Source of the DNA: Ancylobacter amanitiformis
GTDB taxonomy: Bacteria > Pseudomonadota > Alphaproteobacteria > Rhizobiales > Xanthobacteraceae
Length of the DNA stretch: 64,000 nucleotides
Direction of reading: 5' to 3'
Assembly (NCBI RefSeq): GCF_030814815.1
Contig: NZ_JAUSVR010000005.1
Span: 231,717-295,716 of the forward strand
Made by a program: the position numbers and the translations under genes. The notes under the pieces were generated by a model. That model was not told where the DNA came from. It did no database searches and saw nothing but the letters and a program-made list of their open reading frames with translations. Below are positions 44,024 to 59,897 of the stretch, in pieces (position 1 is the stretch's first letter; the number at the start of each line of letters is the position of its first letter).

Positions 44024-44713
44024 TCACACCGGCCAGTCGGCCAGCCGCCAGGCCGAATCCCAGAACATCCATTCCAGCTGGCAGGCGCGGGTATAGACAT
44101 GGTGCATGCGGGCCCGCTCGTCCGGCGAGGCGGCCGCCGCGGCGCGGTCCGTGGTGGCGATCACCGCGCGCACCGCCTCGTGGAAATCCTCGCCGGCATA
44201 GGTGTCGATCCAGGCATCATAAGGATTCGGGCGGATGGCGCGGCCGAGAATGTCGCGGCCGATCTCGGCATAGATCCAGAAGCAGGGCAGCAGCGCCGCC
44301 AGCACCACCGGATAAGGCTCCGCGTGCGCCGTGCCGATGAGGAAGCTCGAATAGTGATGGCAGACGGGAGACATCTGCGTGCGCGCGAAATCCGCGGGCC
44401 CGATGCCGAAGCGGGTGAAGAACTCGGTATGCAGCGAGCGCTCGACGACCACCGCCACCTTGGCGGCCTCGGCGAACTGCACCAGCCCGTCGGGGTCGTC
44501 GGCCTTGGCCGCGGCAATGGCCAGCGCGCGGCCGAAGGCGATGAGGTAATGCGCATCCTGCACCATGTAGTGCCGGAAACGTTCCTGCGAGAGGGTACCG
44601 TCGGCCAGCGCGTCGTTGAAGGGCAGCGTGCGGATGGCCTCGTAGAGCGGCGCGTTGCGGGCCCAGGCGTCAGTGCTGAAGGTCGGCGCGGCGGAACGGG
44701 CGGCATCGCTCAT
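44024..44713 (-). CDS. tenA: TenA-family aminopyrimidine aminohydrolase / thiaminase II
   Basis: 229 residues, all helical. The active-site residues are recognisable: Asp53 and Tyr56 in YMVQDAHYLIAF, Cys144 in LPCFWIYAEIG as nucleophile, Tyr172 in IDTYAGEDF and Glu214 in CQLEWMFWDSAW. It hydrolyses aminopyrimidine breakdown products of thiamine for salvage. There is no thiamine riboswitch sequence that I can identify upstream, and no thi genes lie nearby. Start at ATG 44713. Confidence 0.92.
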   Translation of the reverse strand: MSDAARSAAPTFSTDAWARNAPLYEAIRTLPFNDALADGTLSQERFRHYMVQDAHYLIAFGRALAIAAAKADDPDGLVQFAEAAKVAVVVERSLHTEFFTRFGIGPADFARTQMSPVCHHYSSFLIGTAHAEPYPVVLAALLPCFWIYAEIGRDILGRAIRPNPYDAWIDTYAGEDFHEAVRAVIATTDRAAAAASPDERARMHHVYTRACQLEWMFWDSAWRLADWPV

Positions 44714-44737
44714 GGCAGGCTCCACTCTGGCAAGGTC

Positions 44738-44765
44738 CAAATTGGCAGGTTCAAATTGGCAGGTT
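44738..44765. repeat. Exact tandem 14-bp duplication upstream of tenA
   Basis: CAAATTGGCAGGTT occurs twice in direct succession. A shorter related string (TGGCAGG) flanks it at 44713-44719, near the tenA start. It sits in the tenA leader or promoter. Confidence 0.75.
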
Positions 44766-44896
44766 CAACCGGGCAGGCGCCCGGCCGGTTCCCTCTCCAG
44801 CGGGTGGCGGCATCGGCATCGATCCGGCCGGTGCCGCAATGGCAAGGGCAGCGAGGCTGGCAAGCCCCGGCCAAGGGCGGGGCCTCGCCAAGGGCC

Positions 44897-44948
44897 GGAC
44901 TTGGATACAGGACCTGGACACAGGACTTGGACACAGGACCTGGATACG
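44897..44948. repeat. Four tandem 13-bp repeats between tenA and the atp operon
   Basis: Unit GGACYTGGAYACA, four copies, alternating CTT and CCT variants so that the period also appears as 26 bp. They directly precede the hairpin at 44951. Confidence 0.8.
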
Positions 44949-44950
44949 AT

Positions 44951-44978
44951 AAGGGCCGCTGTCGAAGCGGCCCTTTTT
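44951..44978. terminator. Intrinsic terminator-like hairpin downstream of atpC
   Basis: AGGGCCGCT and AGCGGCCCT form a perfect 9-bp stem with loop GTCGA (44952-44974), extended by an A-T pair, followed on the plus strand by a run of five T. Position (29 bp after atpC) fits the end of the atp operon, which is on the minus strand, where only TT-A-T follows. The T run favours the plus strand, where no upstream gene is seen, so orientation is uncertain. Confidence 0.65.
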
Positions 44979-45006
44979 CCTGCGTCGATGCGGAACATGC
45001 GCGGCG

Positions 45007-45423
45007 TCAATGCGAGGCGCGGGCATCGCTTTCGATGGCGGCAGCCGCGGATTTCAGCTGCTCCAGCACGACCAGCCGGCGCGCCTTGGTGACCTCGTCG
45101 CGGGCGTCCTCGACGTCTTCCTGGGCGTCGCGAATCATCTGCTGCAGATTGTCGGCACGCATCTCCGCGAGCGGCACCGCGGTTTCGGCGAGCACGGTGA
45201 GGCCCTGCGGATTGGCCTCGGCGAAGCCGCCGCGCACGAACAGCTTGCGCGGGGCGCCATCGCCCTTGATGGTCAGGATGCCGGGCTTCAGCGTCGACAC
45301 GAAGGGCGCGTGACCGGCGAGGATGCCGAACTCGCCCTCGCTGCCGGGCACCACGACTTCCGTCACCTGGCCGGAATAGACGAGGCGTTCCGGGGAGACG
45401 AGTTCGAACGGGAAGGTGGCCAT
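45007..45423 (-). CDS. atpC: ATP synthase F1 subunit epsilon
   Basis: 138 residues. The N-terminal beta-sandwich (FPFELVSPERLVYSGQVTEVVVPGSEGEFGILAGHAPFVSTLKPGIL) sits on the gamma subunit and contacts the c ring; the C-terminal helical hairpin (about 90-138) can inhibit ATP hydrolysis. It is the last gene of atpHAGDC, 123 bp after atpD. Confidence 0.97.
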   Translation of the reverse strand: MATFPFELVSPERLVYSGQVTEVVVPGSEGEFGILAGHAPFVSTLKPGILTIKGDGAPRKLFVRGGFAEANPQGLTVLAETAVPLAEMRADNLQQMIRDAQEDVEDARDEVTKARRLVVLEQLKSAAAAIESDARASH

Positions 45424-45546
45424 GGATCCTCCAGAGGATGCGTCGGCACGGAGGCGTCGGCTCGGGCGTCAGCTTAGCGTCGGCTTGGGCAGTTCGTCGC
45501 CCGGACCGGAGATCGGCGCCGGGCGACGTGCGTCAGGCAAGGGCGA

Positions 45547-47900
<2,354 letters not shown>

Positions 47901-47925
47901 GTGCCCCGATGCTCCGCTAATGCGC

Positions 47926-50011
<2,086 letters not shown>

Positions 50012-50382
50012 AGTGCCTCTCTCGGGGCTTGTCCGGAACGATACCGACCGCAGGGGTCTGATTCGGTTCCGGAATGGAAGGGTTCAAACGCAAGGCGGGA
50101 TATGGAGTTTTTTCCACCCGCCCATGGAGTCGGCGGGTTCCCTAACACGGCTCTTGGCACGCTGCAACACAACGGCGTGAGGGATCGGCCGGGGCAAATG
50201 ACGTAGCGGCCCCGGAACGGCCGACATCGGCGAGGACGCCACGGCCGCAAGGCTTTGCGCGGGCTGCGGCGCATTGCTGCACCGGGCCGGTGACGCAGCG
50301 ACGCGCCGGGAGGTTGCGGGGTGGGCGCGCGCCCTGCGCGGGCATGTCGCGCCGCGTTGTCCTGCTGGCATGCCAGCACTCC
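50012..50382. other. Gene-free gap with the presumed atp operon promoter
   Basis: 371 bp between the end of ccmB and the start of atpH, both on the minus strand. I see no open reading frame with family features, no clear terminator and no recognisable ccmC remnant. The atpH promoter should lie here, but no convincing -35/-10 pair was found. Confidence 0.5.
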
Positions 50383-51054
50383 TCATTCGCGCGTCGCCCT
50401 CAGCGCGGCGGCGGCGGCGATCGGCCCCAGCACCAGTGCCGCCAGCGACAGGCCGGCGAGGATGCGGAACGGCGTGTCGAACGGCACCGTGCCGCCGAGC
50501 GCCGTGCCCGTGGCCGCGACGCCGAAGATCAGCACCGGGATGGTGAGCGGCATGACCAGCACGGCGACCAGCAGCCCGCCGCGGCGGAACGCGCTGGCAA
50601 AGGCGGCGCCGATCAGCCCGAGGAAGGTGATGGCCGGTGTTCCCACCAGCAGCGTCAGGGTGAGCGCGCCGATCGAGGCCGGCTGGAGATTGAGCAGCAG
50701 CGAGAGCACCGGCGCCGCCACGACCAAAGGCAGTCCGGTGGCGATCCAGTGCGCCAGCCCCTTGGCGGCGGCGATCAGTTCCAGCGGCAGCGCGACCATG
50801 GAGAGCACGTCGAGCGCGCCGTCCTCGGCATCGGCCGCGAACAGCCGGTCGAGCCCGATGAGCGAGGCGAGCAATGCGCCGATCCACAGGATGGCCGGGC
50901 CGATGCGGGCGAGCAGGGCGAGGTCCGGGCCGATGGCGAAGGGCGTCACCACCACCACGGCGAGGAAGAACACCACGCCGAGTCCCGCCCCGCCGCCGGC
51001 GCGGATGGCAAGCGCGAGGTCGCGCGAGAGCAGGGCGAGGAAGGCACGGGTCAT
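50383..51054 (-). CDS. ccmB: Heme exporter subunit CcmB
   Basis: 223 residues with six hydrophobic segments (for example GLGVVFFLAVVVVTPFAIG and GGLLVAVLVMPLTIPVLIFG). FAADAEDGALDVLSMVALPLELIAAAKGLAHW contains the conserved CcmB loop. With CcmA it forms the ABC-type part of the heme-handling complex for cytochrome c maturation. The stop is 10 bp from ccmA's end on the upstream side. The usual next gene, ccmC, is not present; the atp operon follows instead. Confidence 0.94.
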   Translation of the reverse strand: MTRAFLALLSRDLALAIRAGGGAGLGVVFFLAVVVVTPFAIGPDLALLARIGPAILWIGALLASLIGLDRLFAADAEDGALDVLSMVALPLELIAAAKGLAHWIATGLPLVVAAPVLSLLLNLQPASIGALTLTLLVGTPAITFLGLIGAAFASAFRRGGLLVAVLVMPLTIPVLIFGVAATGTALGGTVPFDTPFRILAGLSLAALVLGPIAAAAALRATRE

Positions 51055-51064
51055 CGCGCTCCCC

Positions 51065-51691
51065 TCACGCGGCTACCGGCCGCACCGGCCGAAAGCGGTC
51101 GAGATCGAGCGTCTCGCCGGGGCCGAAATCGAGCGGCGCATGGGTGGCGGCGACAATCATGCCGCCCTGTGCGACATGCGCGCGGGCCAGCGCCCCGAAT
51201 CGCGCCTGGGCCGACACGTCGAGTGCCGTGGTCGGCTCGTCGAGCAGCCAGAGCGGACGGGCGCTGACCAGCAGGCGCGCCAGGGCGAGCCGGCGCTTCT
51301 GGCCGGCGGAGAGCACGGCGACCGGCAGCCCGCCGAGGCCTCCCAAGCCCACTTCCTCCAGCGCGTCCGCCACGGACAGCGCGGGGCGGCCGAGCACGGC
51401 GCGCCAGAAGGCGAGGTTTTCCTGCGCCGTGAGGGCCGCCTTGTGGGCATCGAGATGGCCGAGATAATGCGCGTTCTCGGCGAAATCGTCGGGTTCGGCG
51501 ACGCCTTCCAGCCGCACCCGGCCGGCGCTCGGCCGGGAGAGGCCCGCCAAAAGTCTCAGGAGCGAGGATTTGCCGGTGCCGTTCGGCCCGGTGACGATGA
51601 GCACGCGGCCGGCCTCCAGCGCGAAATCAAGGCGTTCGAACAGCTGGCGCGCGCCGCGCCGGCAGCCGAGCCGCTCCGCCACGAGCCGCAT
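51065..51691 (-). CDS. ccmA: Heme exporter ATP-binding subunit CcmA
   Basis: 208 residues of an ABC ATPase with Walker A GPNGTGKSS (35-43), signature LSAGQKRRLALARLL and Walker B LWLLDEPTTALD. It powers release of holo-CcmE in cytochrome c maturation. The ATG at 51691 has AAGGGGG seven bases upstream; longer in-frame starts run into the acnA promoter region. It lies 10 bp before ccmB and is divergent from acnA. Confidence 0.93.
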   Translation of the reverse strand: MRLVAERLGCRRGARQLFERLDFALEAGRVLIVTGPNGTGKSSLLRLLAGLSRPSAGRVRLEGVAEPDDFAENAHYLGHLDAHKAALTAQENLAFWRAVLGRPALSVADALEEVGLGGLGGLPVAVLSAGQKRRLALARLLVSARPLWLLDEPTTALDVSAQARFGALARAHVAQGGMIVAATHAPLDFGPGETLDLDRFRPVRPVAA

Positions 51692-51906
51692 CTGCAGTCC
51701 CCCTTCCACTCCGGACGCCATCGCGACGCACAAATTTTCGATGCGCCGCGTGAGCCCACTAGGATCGGTGTTTGAAATGGCTCTATATAGAAAACTGAAC
51801 GATGCGTCCTCGCCGCGGCGCAAGGTCGCGCGAGCTATAGCCCGCAAGGCCAGCTCCCTCCAAGGCCCACGCATCCGTGCCACCTACCAGCGGGGATCAG
51901 TCTGCC

Positions 51907-54591
<2,685 letters not shown>

Positions 54592-54603
54592 CCCCAACCG
54601 AAC

Positions 54604-54638
54604 GGGCCGGCGCGCGGGATGACCCCGCCCGCCGGCCC
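54604..54638 (+). terminator. Hairpin downstream of acnA
   Basis: GGGCCGGC (54604-54611) and GCCGGCCC (54631-54638) form an 8-bp perfect stem with further GC pairing inside, followed by TGTCGTGT. It lies 12 bp after the acnA stop and probably ends its transcript, although the T tract is poor. Confidence 0.5.
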
Positions 54639-54766
54639 TGTCGTGTCGGCGCCGCATCACCCTTCCGTGCGGCGGCGACACCCGAATGTGACTGGTACGC
54701 CCGCGCCCGCCGTCCTATTGCCTAGCCGCCGGCCTCCGAGCCCGCGCTAACGGACGATCCGCACGA

Positions 54767-55606
54767 ATGCTCGCGTCATCCCCTGCCACGCCCCCAACCC
54801 TGCCCGCGCTTCCGCGCGCCGCACGGATTGACGGGACGGGGCCGGGCCGGGCATTGCGCGCCCTTTTCGCCCTCGCCGGGGCGGGTCTCGCGGGCATGCT
54901 CGCGCTGCAGGGTCCCGCCGCGGCGGAGGAGGCCGGGGTGAAGCCGGTGCCCTCGCCACGGGCGGTGATCGAGTTGTTCACCAGCCAGGGCTGTTCGTCC
55001 TGCCCGCCGGCGGACCGGCTGGTGGGAGAACTGGGCCAGCAGCCGGACGTGATGACGCTGACGCTGGCGGTCGATTACTGGGATTATCTCGGCTGGAAGG
55101 ACACGCTGGCCAAGCACGGCCATTCGCTGCGCCAGAAAGCCTATGCCAAGCTGCGCGGCGACGGGCAGATGTTCACGCCGCAGGCGGTGGTGAATGGCAG
55201 CTTCATGACGGTGGGTTCCGACCGCGCCGCGCTGGAGCGGGCGATTGCCGGTGACCAGCGGCTTCCGGTGCCGGTGGAGATCGACACGCGCGACGGGCGC
55301 GTCACCGTTCGCGTGGGCGCCAGCCCGCCCGGCACCGGGTCGGGCGAAGTGTGGCTCTGCCCCGTGGCCAGTTCCATGACGGTCGATATCGGCCGTGGCG
55401 AGAACGAGGGCAGCAAGATCACCTACCACAATGTGGTGCGCGGCTGGACCAAGCTCGGCGACTGGACCGGCGGCGAGGCACGCTTCGACACCGTGCTGCG
55501 CCCGCAGCCGGGGTTCAACGCCGATGCCGTCGCGGTGCTGGTGCAGTCGGGCAATGCCAGCGAGCCGGGCCGCATTGTCGGCGCCGCGCTGCAGCCGCTG
55601 CGCTGA
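54767..55606 (+). CDS. DUF1223 family secreted thioredoxin-like protein
   Basis: 279 residues. An N-terminal segment with LRALFALAGAGLAGMLALQGPAAAEE is a probable signal peptide. The core begins AVIELFTSQGCSSCPPADRLVGEL, with a CxxC motif like thioredoxin folds, then VDYWDYLGWKDTLAKHGHSLRQKAYAK. The C-terminal half is beta-rich. Function is unknown; DUF1223 proteins often follow acnA in this order, as here. The first 20 residues before the signal peptide make a later start possible. Confidence 0.85.
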   Translation: MLASSPATPPTLPALPRAARIDGTGPGRALRALFALAGAGLAGMLALQGPAAAEEAGVKPVPSPRAVIELFTSQGCSSCPPADRLVGELGQQPDVMTLTLAVDYWDYLGWKDTLAKHGHSLRQKAYAKLRGDGQMFTPQAVVNGSFMTVGSDRAALERAIAGDQRLPVPVEIDTRDGRVTVRVGASPPGTGSGEVWLCPVASSMTVDIGRGENEGSKITYHNVVRGWTKLGDWTGGEARFDTVLRPQPGFNADAVAVLVQSGNASEPGRIVGAALQPLR

Positions 55607-55641
55607 TCGCGCCGGAAGCACGGGACGGCATTTCCCCACCG

Positions 55642-55692
55642 ATTTTCGCGTCCCGTAAATTTTCGCACCCCGCAGATTCTCGCGCCCCGCAA
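55642..55692. repeat. Three degenerate 17-bp tandem repeats after the DUF1223 gene
   Basis: Units ATTTTCGCGTCCCGTAA, ATTTTCGCACCCCGCAG and ATTCTCGCGCCCCGCAA follow one another directly, starting 36 bp after the stop codon. They are AT/GC-mixed and non-coding. Confidence 0.7.
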
Positions 55693-55760
55693 GGCGTCGC
55701 CCGGACGGGTGCGGCGGCTGCCGGATCCCCGGTGCACATCGCTGCCATTTCCCGGCAAAG

Positions 55761-55794
55761 AAAAAGGGCCGGCGTAACAGCCGACCCTCAAGGG
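55761..55794 (-). terminator. Rho-independent terminator of an unassigned minus-strand transcript
   Basis: Read on the minus strand, GGGTCGGC-TGTTAC-GCCGGCCC is followed by TTTTTC. All eight pairs form in minus-strand RNA only (one is G-U; on the plus strand it would be a C-A mismatch), which fixes the orientation. A small GAGGG/CCCTC hairpin precedes it (55785-55794). No minus-strand gene lies upstream for more than 2.7 kb, so it may end a small RNA. Confidence 0.7.
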
Positions 55795-56163
55795 TAATTT
55801 GGGGATTGAACCTAGATCATAGCGCCAGGCCGGCCCGCATGACGCCGCGGGGGGCTGGGGGGCTGGGAAACCGATGCGCTCTGCGAACCGGCCCGACGCT
55901 ATGACGTGAAGATGCTGTGGCCGCTGGGCAACGCAACGGCCAAAATCGGGCAAGCATGTGTTTTCGGTTGACGAGGGCGTGAACGGCGCGGCGCGCATCG
56001 CGCAGCGGCACGTGCCGGGCGGGCGATCCCGCAGCGGGCGCCAGAAAGGCGCTTGATGCCGGCCGCGCGCGGGAGGATCATGACGCTTCCATGACCCCCC
56101 AATCCGTAACCCCGAACCCAAGTTTCAGGTCTCAACCAGCATGATCCAAGCGGGAGGACGCGC
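55795..56163. other. Non-coding gap that may encode a small RNA and the DUF2794 promoter
   Basis: Part of a 557-bp gap without a supportable protein gene on either strand. The minus strand leads into the terminator at 55761-55794, so a transcript of about 100-200 bases starting between 55850 and 56000 is plausible. No tRNA could be folded here. Confidence 0.35.
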
Positions 56164-56505
56164 GTGGCGGAAACCGATCCCATAGTCCTGCCGGTCGGCT
56201 CGCGCGTCGGTCCCGTCACCTTCGACCGACGCGAACTCGACCGGATCCTCGATCTCTACGGGCGCATGGTGGCGCTGGGCGAATGGCGCGACTACGCCAT
56301 CGACTTCACCCGGGATCGCGCCGTCTTCTCCATCTTCCGCCGCGCGGCGGAGGTTCCGATCTACCGGATCGAGAAGGACCCCCGGCTGGCGCGCCGGCAG
56401 GGCGCCTACACGGTGGTGTCGCAGACCGGCCTCATCCTCAAGCGCGGCCATGAGCTTGCGCGCGTGCTCGCGGTGTTGGAAAAGCCGCTGCGCGCGGTCA
56501 ACTGA
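56164..56505 (+). CDS. DUF2794 family conserved protein
   Basis: 113 residues. It begins with GTG and contains VTFDRRELDRILDLYGRMVALGEWRDYAIDFTRDRAVFSIFRRAAEVPIYRIEKDPRLARRQGAY split over its length, which is the DUF2794 pattern found in alphaproteobacteria. No signal peptide or membrane segment. Function is unknown. It lies 29 bp upstream of aguB, suggesting a shared transcript with the agmatine genes. Confidence 0.85.
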   Translation: MAETDPIVLPVGSRVGPVTFDRRELDRILDLYGRMVALGEWRDYAIDFTRDRAVFSIFRRAAEVPIYRIEKDPRLARRQGAYTVVSQTGLILKRGHELARVLAVLEKPLRAVN

Positions 56506-56534
56506 CCGGCCGCCCCGATCCGCTGGAGACCGAC

Positions 56535-57425
<891 letters not shown>

Positions 57426-57446
57426 AAGCTGCGCTGAAAGTCGATC

Positions 57447-58538
57447 ATGGCCCCGACGCTGACGAGCCTGCCCGCCGCTGACGGCTTCCGCATGCCGGCC
57501 GAATGGGAGCCGCATGCCGGCACCTGGATGATCTGGCCGGAGCGGCCGGACAATTGGCGCGAGGGCGCGGTGCCGGCGCAGGAGGCGTTCGCCCGGGTGG
57601 CGGCGGCGATCGCCCGTTTCGAGCCGCTGACCATGCTGGTCTCCGCCCGGCAATGGCGCAACGCCCGCGCGATGCTGCCACCCGCCGTGCGCCTCGTCGA
57701 GGCGGCGTCCGATGATTCCTGGTGCCGCGACAGCGGCGCCAGCTTCCTCACCGATGCGGGGGGGCGGCTGCGCGGCGTCGACTGGGGCTTCAATGCCTGG
57801 GGCGGACTCTATACGCCCTTCGATCAGGACCAGCTGATCGCCGCCAAGATGCTGGAGGTGGAGCGCGCGCCGCGCTACGCCGCCCCGCTGGTGCTGGAGG
57901 GCGGCTCGATCCATGTCGATGGCGAGGGCACGGTGCTCACGACGGAGGAATGCCTGCTCAACCCCAATCGCAATCCGGGCCTGTCGCGCGCGGATATCGA
58001 GCGGCATCTGAAGGACTATCTCAACGTCTCGACGGTGATCTGGCTGGGCGCGGGCCTGGTCGACGACGAGACATCCGGCCATATCGACAATCTCGCCTGC
58101 TTCGTGCGGCCCGGCGTGGTGGCGCTCACCTGGTGCGAGGATCCGCTCGATCCGCAATACCCGATCTCGCGCGACGCTTTCGAGCGCCTCTCCGTGGCGC
58201 GCGATGCGCGCGGGCGGGCGCTCGACATCGTCAAGCTGCCGCTGCCGGGCCCGCTGTTCCGCAGTGCGGCGGAGGCCATCGACATCGGTTCGCTGGCGGG
58301 TTCGATGTCGCGCGGATTTGGCGAGCGGCTGGGCGCCTCCTACGCCAATTTCTACATCGGCAACGGGTTCATCCTGATGCCGCTGCTGGATCCCCGGCAC
58401 GACGAGGCGGCGCGCGACATCCTCGCCCGGCTGTTCCCGACGCGGGAAATTGTCGGCGTGCCCACACACGAGATCATTCTGGGCGGTGGAAACATCCACT
58501 GCATCACCCAGCAGCAGCCGGTGGGCGTGCCGGGCTGA
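57447..58538 (+). CDS. aguA: Agmatine deiminase
   Basis: 363 residues of the pentein fold (guanidine-modifying enzymes). Substrate-binding and catalytic elements are WEPHAGTWMIWPERPDNWR, SWCRDSGASFL, LEGGSIHVDGEGT, SGHIDNLACF and the nucleophile Cys352 in GGGNIHCITQQQP. It hydrolyses agmatine to N-carbamoylputrescine and ammonia, feeding AguB. It is the last gene of this small plus-strand group and is convergent with a reductase gene. Confidence 0.95.
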   Translation: MAPTLTSLPAADGFRMPAEWEPHAGTWMIWPERPDNWREGAVPAQEAFARVAAAIARFEPLTMLVSARQWRNARAMLPPAVRLVEAASDDSWCRDSGASFLTDAGGRLRGVDWGFNAWGGLYTPFDQDQLIAAKMLEVERAPRYAAPLVLEGGSIHVDGEGTVLTTEECLLNPNRNPGLSRADIERHLKDYLNVSTVIWLGAGLVDDETSGHIDNLACFVRPGVVALTWCEDPLDPQYPISRDAFERLSVARDARGRALDIVKLPLPGPLFRSAAEAIDIGSLAGSMSRGFGERLGASYANFYIGNGFILMPLLDPRHDEAARDILARLFPTREIVGVPTHEIILGGGNIHCITQQQPVGVPG

Positions 58539-58544
58539 GGGCCG

Positions 58545-59573
58545 TCAGCCTTTCAGCAGCCCGAGGCGGATCAGGCTCTCGGCGCTGGCGAGGATGGCTT
58601 CCGGTGCGGTGCGGGGCGTCCAGCCCAATTGCCGGCGGGCCTTGGCGCTGCTGGCATTGCGGATGATGCCGAGTTGCGGCACCGCCGCGCGGGCCATCGG
58701 CATGGCCAACGCGGCGAGGCGCACCAGCGGGTCCGGCAGTTCGAATCGCGGTACCCGCGCGGCCTCGTGGCCGAGATGGGCGCGCAGGCATTGCGCCACC
58801 TGCTGCATCGACAGGCAATCGCCGGCCGTGGCGAGGAAGCGCTCGCCCGCGGCCGCCGGATCGGTCATCGCCTTCAGGTGCAGCTCGGCGACATCGCGGA
58901 CATCGACGACGCCGAAATAAAGCCGCGGACAGGCCGGGATCGCCCCGTCGAGCATCGCCTTGACGAGGGAGACCGAGGTGGAAAGGTCCGCTCCCAGCGC
59001 CGGGCCGAACACCCCGACAGGGTTCACGACGACCAGTTCCATGGCCCCGCCGGCATGGGCGATGAAATCCCACGCGGCGCGCTCCGCCAGCGTCTTCGAT
59101 TTCATGTAGGGCTGGACGTCGCGGCCATCCGGGTTGGTCCAGTCCCGCTCGTCGAAATAGGTCTTCCGCCGGTCCTGCCCATAGCCGATGGCGGCGAAGG
59201 AGGAGGTGACGACCACCCGGCGCACCCCGGCGTCGCGCGCCGCCCGCAGCACGCGGAGCGTGCCATCGACGGCGGGACGGATCAGATCGTCCGGGTTGGC
59301 CGGCACGCCGGCGGGGAAGGGCGAGGCGACATGCAGCACATGATCCATGCCGGCGCTCGCCTCCGCCCAGCCGGCATCGCGCTCCAGATCGGCGATGGCA
59401 AATGTCAGCCGGTCGCCCGGCTCGGTTCCTGCCGCGGCGAGAACGGCGCGCAGCGTTCCCGCCCGCGCGCGATCGCGCAGGCTGGCGCGCACCGTGTGGC
59501 CGGCGGCGAGCAGCGCCCGGATGACATGGGAGGCGATGAAACCCGCCCCGCCCGTGACCAGCACCCGTGCCAT
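58545..59573 (-). CDS. NAD-dependent epimerase/dehydratase (dihydroflavonol-reductase-like extended SDR)
   Basis: 342 residues. The nucleotide motif VLVTGGAGFIASHVIRALLAAGH is at the N-terminus; VVVTSSFAAIGYG gives the catalytic Ser and QPYMKSKTLAERAAW gives the Tyr-x-x-x-Lys pair. Such SDRs reduce aldehydes or ketones; the substrate cannot be told. The ATG at 59573 has AGGGGAAGG just upstream. The gap beyond it is filled with tandem repeats. Confidence 0.9.
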   Translation of the reverse strand: MARVLVTGGAGFIASHVIRALLAAGHTVRASLRDRARAGTLRAVLAAAGTEPGDRLTFAIADLERDAGWAEASAGMDHVLHVASPFPAGVPANPDDLIRPAVDGTLRVLRAARDAGVRRVVVTSSFAAIGYGQDRRKTYFDERDWTNPDGRDVQPYMKSKTLAERAAWDFIAHAGGAMELVVVNPVGVFGPALGADLSTSVSLVKAMLDGAIPACPRLYFGVVDVRDVAELHLKAMTDPAAAGERFLATAGDCLSMQQVAQCLRAHLGHEAARVPRFELPDPLVRLAALAMPMARAAVPQLGIIRNASSAKARRQLGWTPRTAPEAILASAESLIRLGLLKG

Positions 59574-59644
59574 CGGCCTTCCCCTGATCCGCGACGCGCG
59601 TGCGGCGGCGCCGCACCGGAAGGTGGGCATGGCGAGGGCGCGCG

Positions 59645-59713
59645 GCAAGTCACGATGCGGCAAGTCACGATGCGCAAGTCACGATGCGCAAGTCACGACA
59701 CGCAAGTCACGGT
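59645..59713. repeat. Five tandem 14-15-bp repeats, unit GCAAGTCACGATGC
   Basis: Three near-identical copies (the first 15 bp, then 14) are followed by two degenerate ones. They lie about 70 bp upstream of the reductase gene on its promoter side. Adjacent at 59744 is a second array of a different unit. There are no unique spacers, so this is not a CRISPR. Confidence 0.8.
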
Positions 59714-59743
59714 GGAGCAGTTCACGGCGCGAACTGACGGCGC

Positions 59744-59795
59744 GACCTCGGGGCGTGACCTCGGGGCGTGACCTCGAGGCGCGAACTCGGGGCGA
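59744..59795. repeat. Four tandem 13-bp repeats, unit GACCTCGGGGCGT
   Basis: Two exact copies followed by two degenerate copies. Together with the preceding array they fill much of the 324-bp gap (59574-59897) between the reductase and the ABC ATPase genes. No gene is visible in the gap. Confidence 0.75.
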
Positions 59796-59897
59796 AGGGC
59801 GTGCGGCGCGGGCCGTCATCGCTTCGTCATGGATCCGTCGTAGGCGCGGACCGTGCCCGGCGGAAGATGGCCGGCCGGGCCGCGCAAGGATGAGCCC

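Noticed and set aside
55800..55830. tRNA T-arm-like GGTTCAATCCCC on the minus strand
   Set aside because: Flanking bases do not pair into a T stem and no acceptor or anticodon arm could be found.
59645..59795. CRISPR array
   Set aside because: Repeats are 13-15 bp and directly adjacent, with no spacers, and no cas genes are nearby.
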